Positions 30,301-42,261 are shown, counted from the stretch's first letter. The stretch: DNA of 64,000 nt from Paralvinella palmiformis (GCA_025642065.1 JAODUP010000570.1:723501-787500); one strand, 5' to 3'. Made by a program: numbers and translations. The notes: generated by a model from the letters alone, not told the origin.

Positions 30301-32307
30301 ATAATGTAAACATTGGAAGAAATAACATAATGCCAGAGTTTACACAATGACGACGACGATGATGATGATGATGATAATGATGATGATGATAATGATATAA
30401 AAGAGATTCAAACTGCACAAAACATTTCTCAGAAGTATGTAGGCCTAGCCATAAAAAGATTAGTCTCACTAAAACTGGGATGTCTCGAGGCAGACAGGAT
30501 ACAGGAGGTTGTTGTGAGTTCTGAATGAGATGATACAAGAAAGGACAAAATACAGGATGTCCCAATAGTAGCATCTACAGGGTGGCCTAAATGAAGAAAA
30601 TTGGTATGTGGAATGAAATACGGGGTGGTCTAACTAGAGGTGAATGAATACATAATGCTCTGTTGAAAGGAAATATAGGGCGTCGAAAAAGAAGATGCTT
30701 ATAATGATATCAAATGATACACACAATTGACACAATAACCTGCTAAATCTGAGTTTTCCCCCACCAGTTGTTTAACTTCAGCACTGGTCACAAACGTGAC
30801 ACCTGTGTCGACAGGCCTCCGCATAGTGACACAAATGTCACAAACACGGAAGGATATGACTGGGACTCACAACCTCAAGTATTACTGCGTACTGCTCTAA
30901 CCACTGGGCCATTACAGTGAGTACTCCTACGATTACAATATTTAGGGAGACAAAACTGGTTATAAAATATTGCCCAATATTCACCTGAACGTGTTAAACC
31001 TCAGCATAACGCTATGTGCTAAAATTTTACATACAACACCGACAAATGTGTGTATATGTGTATGTGTATATGTACGACTGTGCGGGCGCGCGATACGCTT
31101 GAATAGCAGATATGACCTGGACATAAACACCATTCTGGAGTACCAGAGAGAGAGAGAGAGAGAGAGAGATAACTTGGTGTTTAACTTATAGGTGCTAGTC
31201 ACATCTCGGACACACAGCCAAGGGCCAACTACTTAGGGCAGCATTCCACGAACAATTAGTATGGATCAGATTTGAACCCACAACCTAGGCTCCGTTATTG
31301 GATGACTTTTATCTTTGCATAGATAACAATGATAATTAGGCGACAGAGATCTGTCACCAAGGGACCAAATGATAGTTTTACATTCCTAAACAGTACTTGA
31401 TCACGACATTAACTAATTAATTAATAATGTTTGATGTGATTAACCTTTGCGTCTCTCCATCTTTGAAGGTGGTAACATAGCAACACAACCATTGGACGTG
31501 GTAGTGATATAAACATAAGTGTGGTGACAAAGTCAGTGAACACGGTGACACAGTCAGTGAACACGGTGACACAGCCAGTGAACACGGTGACACAGCCAGT
31601 GAACACGGTGACACAGCCAGTGAACGCAGTGACACAGTCAGTGAATGCGGCAACATAGCCAGTGAACACAGTGACACAGCCAGTGACACAGCCAGTGAGC
31701 ATGGCGACACAACCAGTGAACACTGTGACATAGCCAACAAACAGGATAACAGGTTACAGCATCATATTTACGCAGCTACCAAACACCACCAGGATAACAA
31801 AACCAATGTATAGTGGTGAGGAGACATGATAAACATCACGTGACAAATATTAAACTGTGACGATGATGAGCCACTTCTGTGCACTTGTTAGGGTAAATGG
31901 CCGAGCGACCTCCAAAGGCATTAAAATTGTGACAAGACGCAGCAAACGTCACATGATTGTAACAGTAATGCATCATGGTAACCATGGTGACAATTTTCAA
32001 GGTATAACAACGACATTGCCATGGTAATACATACACTGGACAATTGATAATGGCCATCTCCACGGTAACACTAGAATTTCGGCTAGTAGAGCAAAAGGAC
32101 AAAATTGCACAGCCAACAATAATCACTGTGTACAGAAATGTACCCTACATAAATTTTATCCTTTTAATAACGACGCGTACTGGATTTTATTTCAAATAAA
32201 TGTTTGATTACGATTGAAAAGATTAAAAATAAGTACTGAATAATTTAGTCATCACTGCAGACCAACGTGATGAAAACACTGACTTCTTCCAATGGCAAAT
32301 TCCCTAA

Positions 32308-32340
<33 letters not shown>

Positions 32341-35300
32341 CTGAGAGAGAGAGACACAAGCACACACACACACACATACACACACCTAGAAGATTAATGT
32401 TTCCATGGTAACCCAATCCACAAACGAAGATAAAGGGTCACGTTTCCTTGACATTACACAACTGGGGCGTTAACTATGGGTCAAAAGAATCATCGAGAGA
32501 GGGGGGGAGGAAACCCACACGACGTTGGCGTCATTACACAACAGTACACTTCGGGAGAGCATTAAATTTTAAATTCTAATACCAAAACAAGATAATGCTA
32601 GGAGAAAAAAACTAACTCCCGAGCCAAAGCAACCGTCCTATCAGAGAGAGAAACACGAACACGTAGTATTATAAAAAAAATATTAAATAAACAGGCTTCA
32701 TCACATTACTGTTTGGTTTGACCGAGATCATGTATACGCATTATATTATTAAGCAGCGGGGGAAGGATGATTGAATTGTTTGATACAGGCATTGGTCTCT
32801 CTCTCTCTCGAAAACCGACCTGAACAGCTGAAGACTTATTATGATGATACAATCAGCCTTCAAGCTGGAGATGAGTACTTCCCTGGAGATGTACCGTTTC
32901 TATTAAATTTCCTGTATTAATTACGTGAAAAATCGGTCGCACGATACCTTTTTTTATCAATTTAAACCATTATCTCAAAAAAGTCAGATCCAATATTAAT
33001 CCCGTTTTGGTAACCATGGCAACCATATTTCAGCTGATAAAATGTTGCCGAATCCGTCCACTTTTGTGCGCACGGTGGTGAACCAATGAGCAACCTTTAA
33101 GTGGGATGTAGCAAAGCACAAGAAGAAACACCCTTCAGGCATAGGCTAGGCCTCGATTTGGACTCGGGTGCTACGGGTCGGTGTCTAGCCACACTACTAC
33201 TGCCTACCATAAGCTCCTAAGAATATTTATTATTAACAAAGCAGCATCTTGGGTACAAAATAATAATGATCACGGCATCGAAATAGAGTTCATGACGAGC
33301 ACGAACTAAGGAAAGCTCGCTGTTTATTGAAAACGTAATAATCCTAAATGGTAATCATAATAATTACATCGCAGCTGATGCTAAGCAAAAGACATGAATA
33401 TAAATATTCTTGTTTAAGGTCATTCTTCTGCACAACGTAGGCTAAAATGACGTCATCAGTAACTGTGTCTGATTGAGTGAATGAGTAAGTGAGTAGATTG
33501 CTCGTTTAACCTGGGTCGTATTCATACCTGGGACACGATGGCAGAGGGGACGGGCCAATCTCTGAAACTAATTAAATAAACTGAAGGACAAAATACCTTT
33601 CAAACCTAGTCCAGGAGTGAAACTCCCATGTTGGTGGTCTGTGATCAACCACACTACCCACCTGTGACATAGAGATGGCCCCTAAAAGGAACAGTCCACC
33701 TTCATTTCAAATGTTCAGGATCAATACAGCCATGTTCACAAATATCATAAATGATGTCAAAATGTGTAAACGATCACCCACACATTAAATAATCCAGTGC
33801 TGATTAATTGACTTTTAATAGCCTGTGGTCACCTTGACGTCATCTGGCCCCTGCCAGGTGACGTCAGAGCATTTGACCTTTCTACTTCCAGCCTTCGAAT
33901 CTGGCATCCAGTCAATACAGCAATGGAGCCGCTTCAGTAATTTGGATTATTTCCTCATATCTATGATATCAGGTATAGTTCGTGATCATTATTACATATT
34001 TAAGTAATATTAATCTGAGGGTGAACTGTCCCTTTAAGCCAGACATCATATTTACACTCAACACTTACCCAAATCGAACATGATGTAATAACAGGAGACC
34101 AATAACAACGCGACGATTGTTATCATCAGTACAGAGAGAGTCACAAGGAACACAACGGAATCCGATGACAACAACGATCCGCCATCATCGCCAATTCCAG
34201 ACGATGGCAGAAAATGCGTGACAGAAAATGCTCTCAGCGAGTGATAGATGCCAAATCTCTGGGATATGACGAGACTCTGCTTCTCCAGTGACTGTATCAG
34301 TGACGTACAGCTGTCTCCAGCCGTGGTCAGATTCTGCGACTGCAGCGCACCCGGTCGGTAGCTGATGTTCAGCTGGTGAAGATTCTCGTCCGTGTTGCGC
34401 ATCCGGTCGCGTTCGTCGTCATCGGAGCTGCTGGATGATGCGTCGCTGCCACCCAGGACCGATGATTCCATGTTGTCATTATTGTCGTATCGGGCGTGCT
34501 GCGGCGATGGCATCTCGATGTCGCCGCTGTCTCGCAGCGACGTGTTCTGAGAGCTGCTGATCTCCAGGATGTCATCTTCGGGGATGGTTTCAAGCTGACA
34601 GGGTATAGAGATCCGATCGTCACTGTGCTGATTGGCCGCCGGGCCGAAATACACCCCATCAAAAGTGGCCAATTCCGTCCTCCCACTGTTAGGCAAATAA
34701 CCATTGATGTTGCCGTTGCTTTCACGTGCTGTCAATCCGGCCATTTCCTGCTCGCTCTGCGACGGCTCAGAAACCAGTTTTGACTTTTCGATGCCACGCG
34801 TTCGTATGCGGTGATGCAGAACAAGAAAACACGTGTTGACCATCCAGAGAATCACAGCCACCGGCAAGAGATACATGAAGCAGACTCTCATATCCAAACG
34901 ACTCTCCTTAAACAGTACATTGTTTGTTTTGGTGGCAATTAATACCATCTGCAAGCTACTGAATACAGTAACCATGGCACCAATATTTGCTGAGGTTATG
35001 ATGGCGAGAATTAGCGTTTCCAGCTCATTGTGAGGTCGTTCCTGAGCCTCCCAAACCTGGAGCACTATTGGCGTCAGTATGGTGCCGGAGGCATCATTGG
35101 AAAACAGTGCCGCGAAGAAGAACACCACAGTGCAGATTCGCACCAAGTAGTTCTCGAACCTGAGCGAGGGCAACAGGAGCTTGCGCAGGATGCCGACGAG
35201 TATCTGTTCTCTTTCAACATACTGAGCAATTATGAGAATGCCAATGATCAAGAAGACGGCAGTGAGTGATCCCTGGTGAGCTATCACATCATATACCTCC

Positions 35301-35578
35301 TCTTGTCTCACTATCTGGAATAAGACCATCAGGAGGGCCCCTAACATCACAGCAAACAAACTGCCGAGTGGAAATACAGTTAGGTTCAGCCTCATCAGAG
35401 GTATCATAACGAAGAAGATTAACGACCCCACTACGACCTTGTAAGTGTCCGCAAGGTCATAGAACTCCGGGCTCATCGTTCCATTCGTCGTCGTATTCTG
35501 GTCACATGATACATAATTTCCGGCATCCATGGTGAAGGTACCGGGCATTGCACAACCAGCCAGTTGACCTAATAACAT
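26332..35578 (-). CDS. Lsi2/ArsB-like ion efflux transporter (two coding exons)
   Basis: A 685-residue multi-pass membrane protein of the ArsB/NhaD/CitMHS superfamily. The closest family pattern I recognise is the Lsi2-type silicic acid/arsenite effluxer, with OCA2 more distant. Coding exons are 35,578-34,069 and 26,879-26,332; the join splits one Gly codon and keeps frame. The N-terminal half has an outside segment with N-glycosylation sites (about residues 28-34) and membrane spans, including FFFAALFSNDASGTILTPIV (about 153-172) and ITSANIGAMVTVFSSLQMVL (about 194-213). A polar, acidic loop of about 200 residues follows (SSSSSDDDE). The C-terminal half has LGNNFIGSVPVTLIV and AGSNLTLYSSTANMIAV, matching the second repeat of the fold. 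The ATG follows an in-frame TGA. Substrate is unproven. Confidence 0.88.
27281..27314. repeat. Compound (TA)n(TG)n microsatellite
   Basis: A short TA run passes into about twelve GT units. Confidence 0.9.
27869..27915. repeat. (CTA/TAG) palindromic trinucleotide cluster
   Basis: CTACTACTACTAGTAGTAGT followed by further TAG units forms a self-complementary block able to fold. Confidence 0.7.
28206..28271. repeat. Compound (GT)n(TA)n(GT)n microsatellite
   Basis: GT, TA and GT runs in direct succession. Confidence 0.9.
29020..29345. repeat. Minisatellite A in transporter intron (about 30-base unit)
   Basis: About ten diverged units built on ACAGCTGTACTATAGAGAAC followed by ATGACCACT or ATGGCCACT. 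Nearly stop-free on the - strand, giving a spurious 158-codon frame. Confidence 0.85.
29375..29865. repeat. Minisatellite B in transporter intron (about 60-base unit)
   Basis: About eight units combining AGAACATGACCAGTCAGCCA, an ACAGCTATACTGCAGAGAAC segment and GGTCAGCTAA(A/G). It looks like two minisatellite A units fused and re-amplified; the last two units are shorter. Confidence 0.85.
30346..30397. repeat. (GAT)n imperfect microsatellite
   Basis: GAC/GAT/AAT trinucleotides over about 50 bases. Confidence 0.85.
31145..31170. repeat. (AG)n microsatellite
   Basis: About twelve AG units. Confidence 0.9.
31215..31305 (-). repeat. SINE family B-like fragment
   Basis: CAGATTTGAACCCACAACCT is a tRNA-like B-box region in inverted orientation, as in the copies at 50.8 and 55.3 kb. 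Confidence 0.4.
31510..31735. repeat. Minisatellite, 21-base unit
   Basis: About ten units of the ACACAGCCAGTGAACACGGTG type. The 21-base period keeps two - strand frames open for about 100 codons; these are not genes. Confidence 0.9.
31860..31925 (-). repeat. SINE family A fragment
   Basis: GATGATGAGCCACTTCTGTG then GGCCGAGCGACCTCCAAAGG, the inverted body of the family. Confidence 0.6.
32308..32390. repeat. Compound (CA)n/(GA)n microsatellite
   Basis: CA runs at each side of a short GAGAGAGAGA tract. Confidence 0.9.
33055..33215 (-). repeat. Degenerate SINE family A copy
   Basis: CCACTTTTGTGCGCACGGTG, GAAACACCCTTCAGGCATAG and GGACTCGGGTGCT keep the order of the inverted family consensus but with many changes. 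Confidence 0.55.
33686..34033. mobile_element. TTAA MITE, copy 3 (complete, next to a splice donor)
   Basis: The left end AGGAACAGTCCACCTTCATT and the right end GGGTGAACTGTCCCT (TTAA at 34,034-34,037) match the ends of copy 1 in inverted orientation. The left TTAA has decayed to TAAA. About 350 bases, so shorter than copy 1. Confidence 0.75.
34069..35578 (-). CDS. Transporter coding exon 1 (first repeat and central loop)
   Basis: 1,510 bases from the ATG at 35,578 to a donor GTAAGT (34,068-34,063). An in-frame TGA sits six codons before the ATG, which fixes the frame opening. Later ATGs at residues 11 and 17 are possible alternative starts. The exon holds the first inverted-repeat half, the long hydrophilic loop and the first span after it (VVFLVTLSVLMITIVALLLV). 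Confidence 0.9.
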
Positions 35579-35903
35579 CCGACCCAACCGGCTTCACATA
35601 AACACGTCGCCATCACATGGCCCATAATGACATCGGACATTACGTCATCACGTCACGTGGCCAAGGCAAGTTATCTGCCATCTTGGCCAATTTATCCGAG
35701 GTCAGCCTCAGCATATCACTTGTTGCTGTCTCACACAAAGAGAGCCAATCAGAGACGTTCTGTTTGATTATGTCGCATCTCGTATCCTGATGCTTCAGCG
35801 GTAATCAGCAGACAGACGTCGGCACCATTCATCACGGCACTGTCTCTGCATCTAAGCTAATGGACGACAGCAGTAATGATGACTGGAATGCACGGACTGA
35901 CAC
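35579..35903 (-). other. Probable 5' UTR exon segment of the transporter gene
   Basis: On the - strand, TGGTATTTTACAG precedes 35,903 and would serve as an acceptor, leaving about 325 untranslated bases before the ATG. If right, the promoter lies further upstream beyond a non-coding first exon. A CACGTG site occurs at about 35,654. Confidence 0.4.
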
Positions 35904-36049
35904 CTGTAAAATACCAGTAAAACACACATTGATTAGGGTTGTAGGAGACCAGCAGACAGCCAAGTGAATAAAACATCATTAATATATACCCGATCTGTTA
36001 CCCTGCATGGAATAACAATTAAGTTGTAAATGTAACAAATACAAAAATA

Positions 36050-36380
36050 TGGTATGATATATTGGCGTAATACCACCAACTAATCCCTGTTGGCAGTTAC
36101 CACTTTTTTATCTTCTACGTGACACAGTTACTGTACAGTGCCATTTATTTATCTGTGTCTGCATAATACCATCTTTATCAATGATAACATGGAGCTACAG
36201 TCTCCAGAATGGTATCTTCAGTTGCTCTGGCAGCACGATACCAGCTGTTGATCGACCAATACCACCTCTTTATCTAGCACAGCCTAGTACCAAGCCCTAT
36301 GTCTACTTTGACGAAGTACCACCTTTCTATCAAACAGCTCGTCTCTAATACCACACACTGACTAGCACAAATCCAATATC
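36050..36380. repeat. Degenerate repeat region around AATACCACC
   Basis: About eight spaced occurrences of AATACCACC or ATACCA with T-rich followers (TTTATC, TTTCTATC). Looks like an eroded minisatellite with about 40-50-base spacing. Confidence 0.35.
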
Positions 36381-36682
36381 GCCGAATCTGTATAATTCAG
36401 TACAAGTGTCTTTATCTGATCCAGGAAGATCTGGATAATCAACATCACACAGTCAGTCTCCGGTAGAAGACCCAAATATTACACTAAAAGCAAACGTTCT
36501 TGTGCTTGAGGATGGATGGATGAATGTTGTTTAACGAGACATCGGCACAATTTAGGCCATTCAGTGTCCTAGAATCTTGTGCTTGAGACCACAGCAAAGT
36601 AGCTTTATTTTAATTCCAACACCATCAGAAGACACTTTACTACTCATCCCAAAACTCATGTTACATCAGTATCGTATAGGGC

Positions 36683-36850
36683 ACACCGTGGTCTAGTCAG
36701 TAGCGCGTTGGACCACGGATCACCACCATCCGAGTTCGAATCTCGGCGTGGACATATCGGAAGGGTGTTTCATCTTTGGCTTCGCTTCATTACCGTCGGA
36801 GGTCGGTGGGCCCATTTAGTCTACCATGTGCGTCATCAATCATCGGTATC
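36683..36850 (+). repeat. SINE family A copy
   Basis: CACCGTGGTCTAGTCAGTAG head, B box GAGTTCGAATCTCGG, then the body to TACCATGTGC. It is truncated before the usual GTGGCCGTAAAAC tail. Confidence 0.8.
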
Positions 36851-37189
36851 GTATAATTGTTATCTCCGCAAACAGCAAAAGATCGTTTGTTGCTGGTTAA
36901 AACAAGATCTGTGACGAACAATGAATGACAAAAACAGGTAATAAACGTGAAGAGTAAAAACACACATCAGGAACCCGATAATTAGAAGGAAATTAGAACG
37001 TTTACAAACAGGAAGTGAAAGCCTTCTGTCAAAACACCAACTAAAATGGCTGGAAATGACCACGGCAATAACAACACAGACATATCAGTGAAAACAAGAG
37101 AAAAAAACCATCATACATAACAACATAGTCACCCCGTCTACATCCCCAACTTTAACCGTCAACAAAGGACAGAATCATTACCCATGACA

Positions 37190-37700
37190 ACAGATGAATC
37201 AACACCACACACACACACACACACACCAACAACATAACAATAGAGAATCACCACCCACAACAGCAGAAGAATCACCACCTAACAACACCCATTCACAACA
37301 ACACAACCCAACCACAACAGCAGACAGAATCATCATCACTCAACATTACAACAGAAGAATCACCACACACACACACACACACACACACACAACCATCACC
37401 CAAAACAATACAGGAAAATCATCCACCCACGCACAACATCAGACAGAGCCATCAGTCATAACAATAGAAGGATTATCACCCACCAATCCACCCAACTAAA
37501 AAACAACTTATAAACTGCCAAAAACTGAACAGCCTCTTGCCTACACCACCCTGTCAATAACATACAGAATCATAACACGAAACAACAGGAGAATCACCCC
37601 CCCCCCCCCGGCCGCGAACACACACAACAACGGACAGACACATCACCCAAAACAATAGAATTACCACCCACTCAACAACAAAATCACCAACCACCCATAC
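37190..37700. repeat. A/C-rich low-complexity region
   Basis: CA microsatellites at about 37,205-37,226 and 37,362-37,391 within a longer strand-biased tract of ACAACA and ATCACCACC words. G is nearly absent on the + strand. Confidence 0.8.
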
Positions 37701-37824
37701 AAGAGCACATAACATATTATTACCATGACAACAATTATAACAAGATAAAACACTGACCTACCTGTACTGATGTGATGTCCCGTTGTTACATCAATAAATA
37801 TTATACAAAGAGCCATTGATTACC

Positions 37825-37828
37825 AGAC

Positions 37829-37889
<61 letters not shown>
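37825..37889. repeat. (CAGA)n microsatellite
   Basis: About sixteen uninterrupted tetranucleotide units. Confidence 0.95.
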
Positions 37890-37989
37890 AAGGAAATAAT
37901 ATAATGTTATTAGGTTACCAAGAAATGTTATCATTTCATGTTAAGATGTCATCATTATTTAAATTTGTGGTGAATAGATAGCTAGAACA

Positions 37990-38240
37990 ATGATAGATAG
38001 ATAGATAGATAGATAGAGTTATGATAGATAGAAGGAGACTTGGTAGATATATAGAGATAAAAGACAGATAGAGATATATAAGACAAATAGAGGTATTAGT
38101 CAAATAGAGATATAAGATAGATAGAGATGTGTAAGACAGAGAGAGATAATTTATTTAGACGAACAGAGATGTTAGACAGATATAGATATAAGAGATGATA
38201 CAGATACAGATAGAAAGATAGAAGACAGGTAGAGAGATAT
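37990..38240. repeat. Degenerate (GATA)n region
   Basis: A clean GATA run at 37,992-38,016 followed by 200 bases of decayed GATA/GACA/GAGATA words. Confidence 0.85.
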
Positions 38241-38359
38241 GGTACCGATTTAGACAGATAAACATATTAAACATATATTCAACCCCACCACCCACCGAGT
38301 ACTACCAATTGTACCATGGTAGAGACTCTGGTTTGCGTGTTACTATGTACATATATGAA

Positions 38360-38595
38360 TGAGTGTGTGTTTTTGCGCAAGTATATATGTGCGTGTGTAT
38401 GTATGTGTATGTGCGTCCGTGGGTGTGTCTGAGAGGTATCTGCATATGGAACAAAACATAGCACAAACATGGGCATAACCTGGATTCTAACCCTTGACCT
38501 GGAGATTTACAACGCAATATTCTAACAACTGCGTCATTTGAACGCCCCGCGTGTCTGTGTGTGTGTGTGTATATGATTGTGTGTGTGCGCGCGCA
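38360..38595. repeat. GT-rich tract with SINE-like insertion
   Basis: Imperfect GTGTAT/GTGTGT stretches at 38,360-38,430 and 38,555-38,595 flank a CTGGATTCTAACCCTTGACC segment that resembles an inverted SINE B box. Confidence 0.5.
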
Positions 38596-39076
38596 AGAAG
38601 GCTGGCTCGTAACCTTTAAATTAATAAAGGCAGGATGACGCTCCATTTGGTGTACATCTGGGTATAAACTTCATATTTTGGCTTCAGCTCGGTAGCCATA
38701 TATTAGACAGTTACAATTGCTACTTCAATCGGTGTTTACTATAATAACTTACACTAGATGGAACCTGAACTTAGCAGAAGGAGGATGCCTTCACATTAAC
38801 GAGAACCCTTGCCACATCGTTTCTTAGAGAACCACTTGTCACAAAGGTCGGTAATATTATTTCATGTCAAAGGTTGTGCTACGTACGGTGACTGAGTGTG
38901 TATAGCGACCATGACCAGCTATCGGTGACCTATGGCGGTATGTCTCTGGAAGCGAAAAGACCTCGGTAAGTGAACGTCCGCGGAGACATCACGTTAACAC
39001 CTCCATTACGAAGAATTCCAAAGATGTCTGCGACCATCGAGTATTTGGTCGCCCAGAACAATTTGTTAAGGCAGCA

Positions 39077-39079
<3 letters not shown>

Positions 39080-39113
<34 letters not shown>
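39080..39113. repeat. (AT)n microsatellite
   Basis: About seventeen AT units. Confidence 0.95.
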
Positions 39114-39116
<3 letters not shown>

Positions 39117-39710
39117 GTAGACTGGACCTAGATGGTTAACAAAGTTTGACAAGATTATCGGATAAGTAAAAAGAAGACAATCTGGAGAGATGTTCACAAA
39201 AGATCCTTTGAAGAAAGGTTTATATCAAAGATAATTTAAATACAGATTGCCAACGGCTACTTCCTCGATAATATCATTCATGGCTGATTTTAGAGGTAAA
39301 CACTATAAGTCAAATGTGGAAGAAGCCCATCAGCGATAACCACCGACCTGTTTAATATAGCAAAATCATATGAACGGTAGGTGAGTAATGTTTGTCTTAA
39401 CGGTTATACATGGGACATATGTCTGATTCATCAGGGAAATACGGTCATCGGATAAAATAACCCCCAGCCAAAGGTACCTATTGGTTTCAAACCAAGACCT
39501 AGCCATCCACATCGCAGTTCACTAACAACAGATCTATATAGGAGCACGTGATATATCATATGTTGAAGATTTTGTAGTCATGTTAGCTTCTGAACGCCAT
39601 TATAATAATAATAATAATAAAACACATGATATCAAATAGCAGGTGTTGTTCCAATGGTTTTAACATTCTCCTGAAAAATAATCAACTTCAGGAATAAGTC
39701 TGACAATACT

Positions 39711-40058
39711 GAGATATCTCGTCTTAGCTTCAACGTACTGCGATATCACGTATTAGCTTCAACGTACTGCAATATCACGTCTTAGCTTCAACATACAGCG
39801 ATATCACGTCTTAGCTTCAATACACTGCGATATTAAGTCTTAGCTTCAACACACTGCGATATCACGTCTTAACTTCAACATACTGCGATATCATGTCTTA
39901 GCTTCAACATACTACAATATCTCGTCTTAGCTTCAACACACTGCGATATTAAGTCTTATCTTCAACACACTGCGATATCACGTCTTAACTTCAACATACT
40001 GCGATATCATGTCTTAGCTTCAACATACTGCGATATCAAGTCTTAGCTTCAACATACC
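39711..40058. repeat. 29-base minisatellite with GATATC in every unit
   Basis: About twelve units of the CTGCGATATCACGTCTTAGC, TTCAACATA type. Variants differ at ACG/ATG/AAG after GATAT and at CATA/CACA/CGTA. Spacing is contiguous, with no unique spacers. Confidence 0.92.
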
Positions 40059-42016
40059 CCTCCCCCCTGGACCGTGGCTATTAGCGTCTAGACCCACGGG
40101 CCTGGATATCCACCGCGAGGCCATTAGTAAATATCCTGGGGCAGTATAATATTTCTAGGTACCAAGTACATGTCTATAATCTATATTAATGAGTACAACC
40201 AATGAGACTATTACTGGTAGGTCACATGATCCGGGTTCGGTCCGCCCCCTCACAGTGCGTTAATAAGGATTAAGGTTGGAGCAGTCCATATTTCATTACA
40301 ACAGTTGGTCCACACGAGTTCTCCCCCCCCCCAAAAAAAAAAAATATAATACATTTCCCGATAAGATCCGTTGATTTCGACGTTCTCCAAACCGTCTCTG
40401 ATTCCTGGAAAGATATCGATGCTGATATCCGGAGCGAACCGTACCGATCCTGAATAATCCCGGCAGTCTTTCTTTTGGCCTTATTAATTCGGACACGATC
40501 CAGTTTTTGGAAGATGACCGAAGAATCACAAACACATTGAAAATCGATTTAAAATGATGATAATGACAATCAGTAATTCTGGAAATCCCATTTCATGGAC
40601 AAAAAGTAGGATTCGGCGAACCTCTCAAGAGGACAAATTAAATCCGATTAGGACAGGAGGAAATTAGAAGTGCTCGTCGGAACCAGTTCTTTCTAGAGAG
40701 TGTACATGATGAGCACGCAAATGGCTCGCAACCTACCAAAGAAGGAGTCATTGCTTTACATACTAATCCGAGTAACGAACAGGTCGGTCGTTTGACAAAG
40801 AGTTGTTTGTTCTCTTTTCTGTAAAAGTTTGGTCAATTTACGCGCGCTCTGAAGCACGGAGGATTGTTCAAACGCTCATTAGCCAAATTGGCAGGAGATG
40901 TGTAGAATATTGTCATGTCTGAATGGGATGTTTCAAGATTACATATCAGACCTATAACTAGCTATCAAAGACTACGTCTAGATGACACAGCTTCGATATA
41001 GTAGAGGCCTGGACTAATTCATTTGGCAATATATTAGGTGGGGGGTGAGAGAATCCTTGGGCAACAAGGTATGCGAGCGCGAGCGCTTCAAATCATGTGT
41101 GGCAATGACACAATTATGACGAAGATACCCCCAGTCTTGACAAAATTACACGTGAGAAAAAAACTAAACGACTTTCAATTTCTCTTTACCTCAAACACCC
41201 TCAAACCTCCCCCATTCATCATTTTACGTCTGTTTCACTCAGCATATGCTACCAAGTATTCTGATATACATTCTTTCATGGGTCGATGAAAAACGTCTAA
41301 GCTGAAAAAGCCATATATTTTCTCCATTCCCACCGGATGTTGAAAATACAGGCCAGTTTTATACAAGATTTTAGCTGGATCTTCCTTTAGGAGCTTCTAA
41401 TATATGTAGGATGGTTGTTTATAATGATGATATCATGATTAACATGTTATCATCACCTTTAATAAATAGTGTATGTTAACATTCTTGTTGACAACTAGTT
41501 TATACACACACACACACACACCTACACACAAGCATGATAAGTATTTAAGTGTATTTTTACACTGATAATACACATATTAATCATCGTTTCTAACCAGATT
41601 TTTAGTTATTACTTTCAACACAGTTCCAGCAATAAAGAGCCTCGTTTTCAATTTACCTGTGGCTGTCAAATCTCCACCAAACACCTGAAGCTTCCTAATA
41701 TATCATTATCTCTCTAAATGGTAATATATTTACCAGTTGGTAAGGTTGACATATAAAATAGAATATAGCGACAAAACGAAGTCCTCATCTAAACTGTATT
41801 ATTCAATTAATACATCTAACAGTACAACTAATTAACACTAAGGTTAAGCCATCCCTCCATCACTCCCTTCAGCCTCCAGGTAGATCAGCTACACACCCAG
41901 TCACATGACACAAACACAATATACAGCATTAGTCATTCAACCGTGAAGAGAACAGTTGTATCATATAAATCAATATATCATGTGTGTGACCATCAGGTTA
42001 CAATCATCAACAATAA

Positions 42017-42018
<2 letters not shown>

Positions 42019-42064
<46 letters not shown>

Positions 42065-42065
42065 G
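42019..42065. repeat. (AT)n microsatellite
   Basis: About twenty units with one G interruption. Confidence 0.9.
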
Positions 42066-42208
42066 AGATATACATAGTGCACTCAACTACCTAACACAGG
42101 TTTAGATATGTTGATGCTACTCTGGATTCAGTCCCCTGAAGAAACGTCCAGAGTTTGAATTCACGGTTCGAGATTCTCTGTGCCTGTGCCTTATTATACA
42201 CAGCTAAA

Positions 42209-42215
42209 ACAAACA

Positions 42216-42260
<45 letters not shown>

Positions 42261-42261
42261 C
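42209..42261. repeat. (CA)n(GA)n microsatellite
   Basis: CA run passing directly into a GA run. Confidence 0.95.

Larger units (their letters stand above)
26880..34068 (-). other. Transporter intron (7.2 kb), rich in simple repeats
   Basis: No convincing exon was found. It holds AT, GT, CA, GA and GAT microsatellites, the 29.0-29.9 kb and 31.5 kb minisatellites, SINE fragments and a TTAA MITE ending 26 bases from the splice donor. Confidence 0.6.

Noticed and set aside
31417..31740. Two - strand frames of about 100 codons
   Set aside because: The 21-base minisatellite keeps the frames open.
34369..34783. Open frames of 95-118 codons on both strands within the transporter exon
   Set aside because: Shadows of the long coding exon; the transporter frame alone matches a known family.
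39711..40058. CRISPR-like array
   Set aside because: Units are contiguous with no unique spacers, and the genome is eukaryotic.
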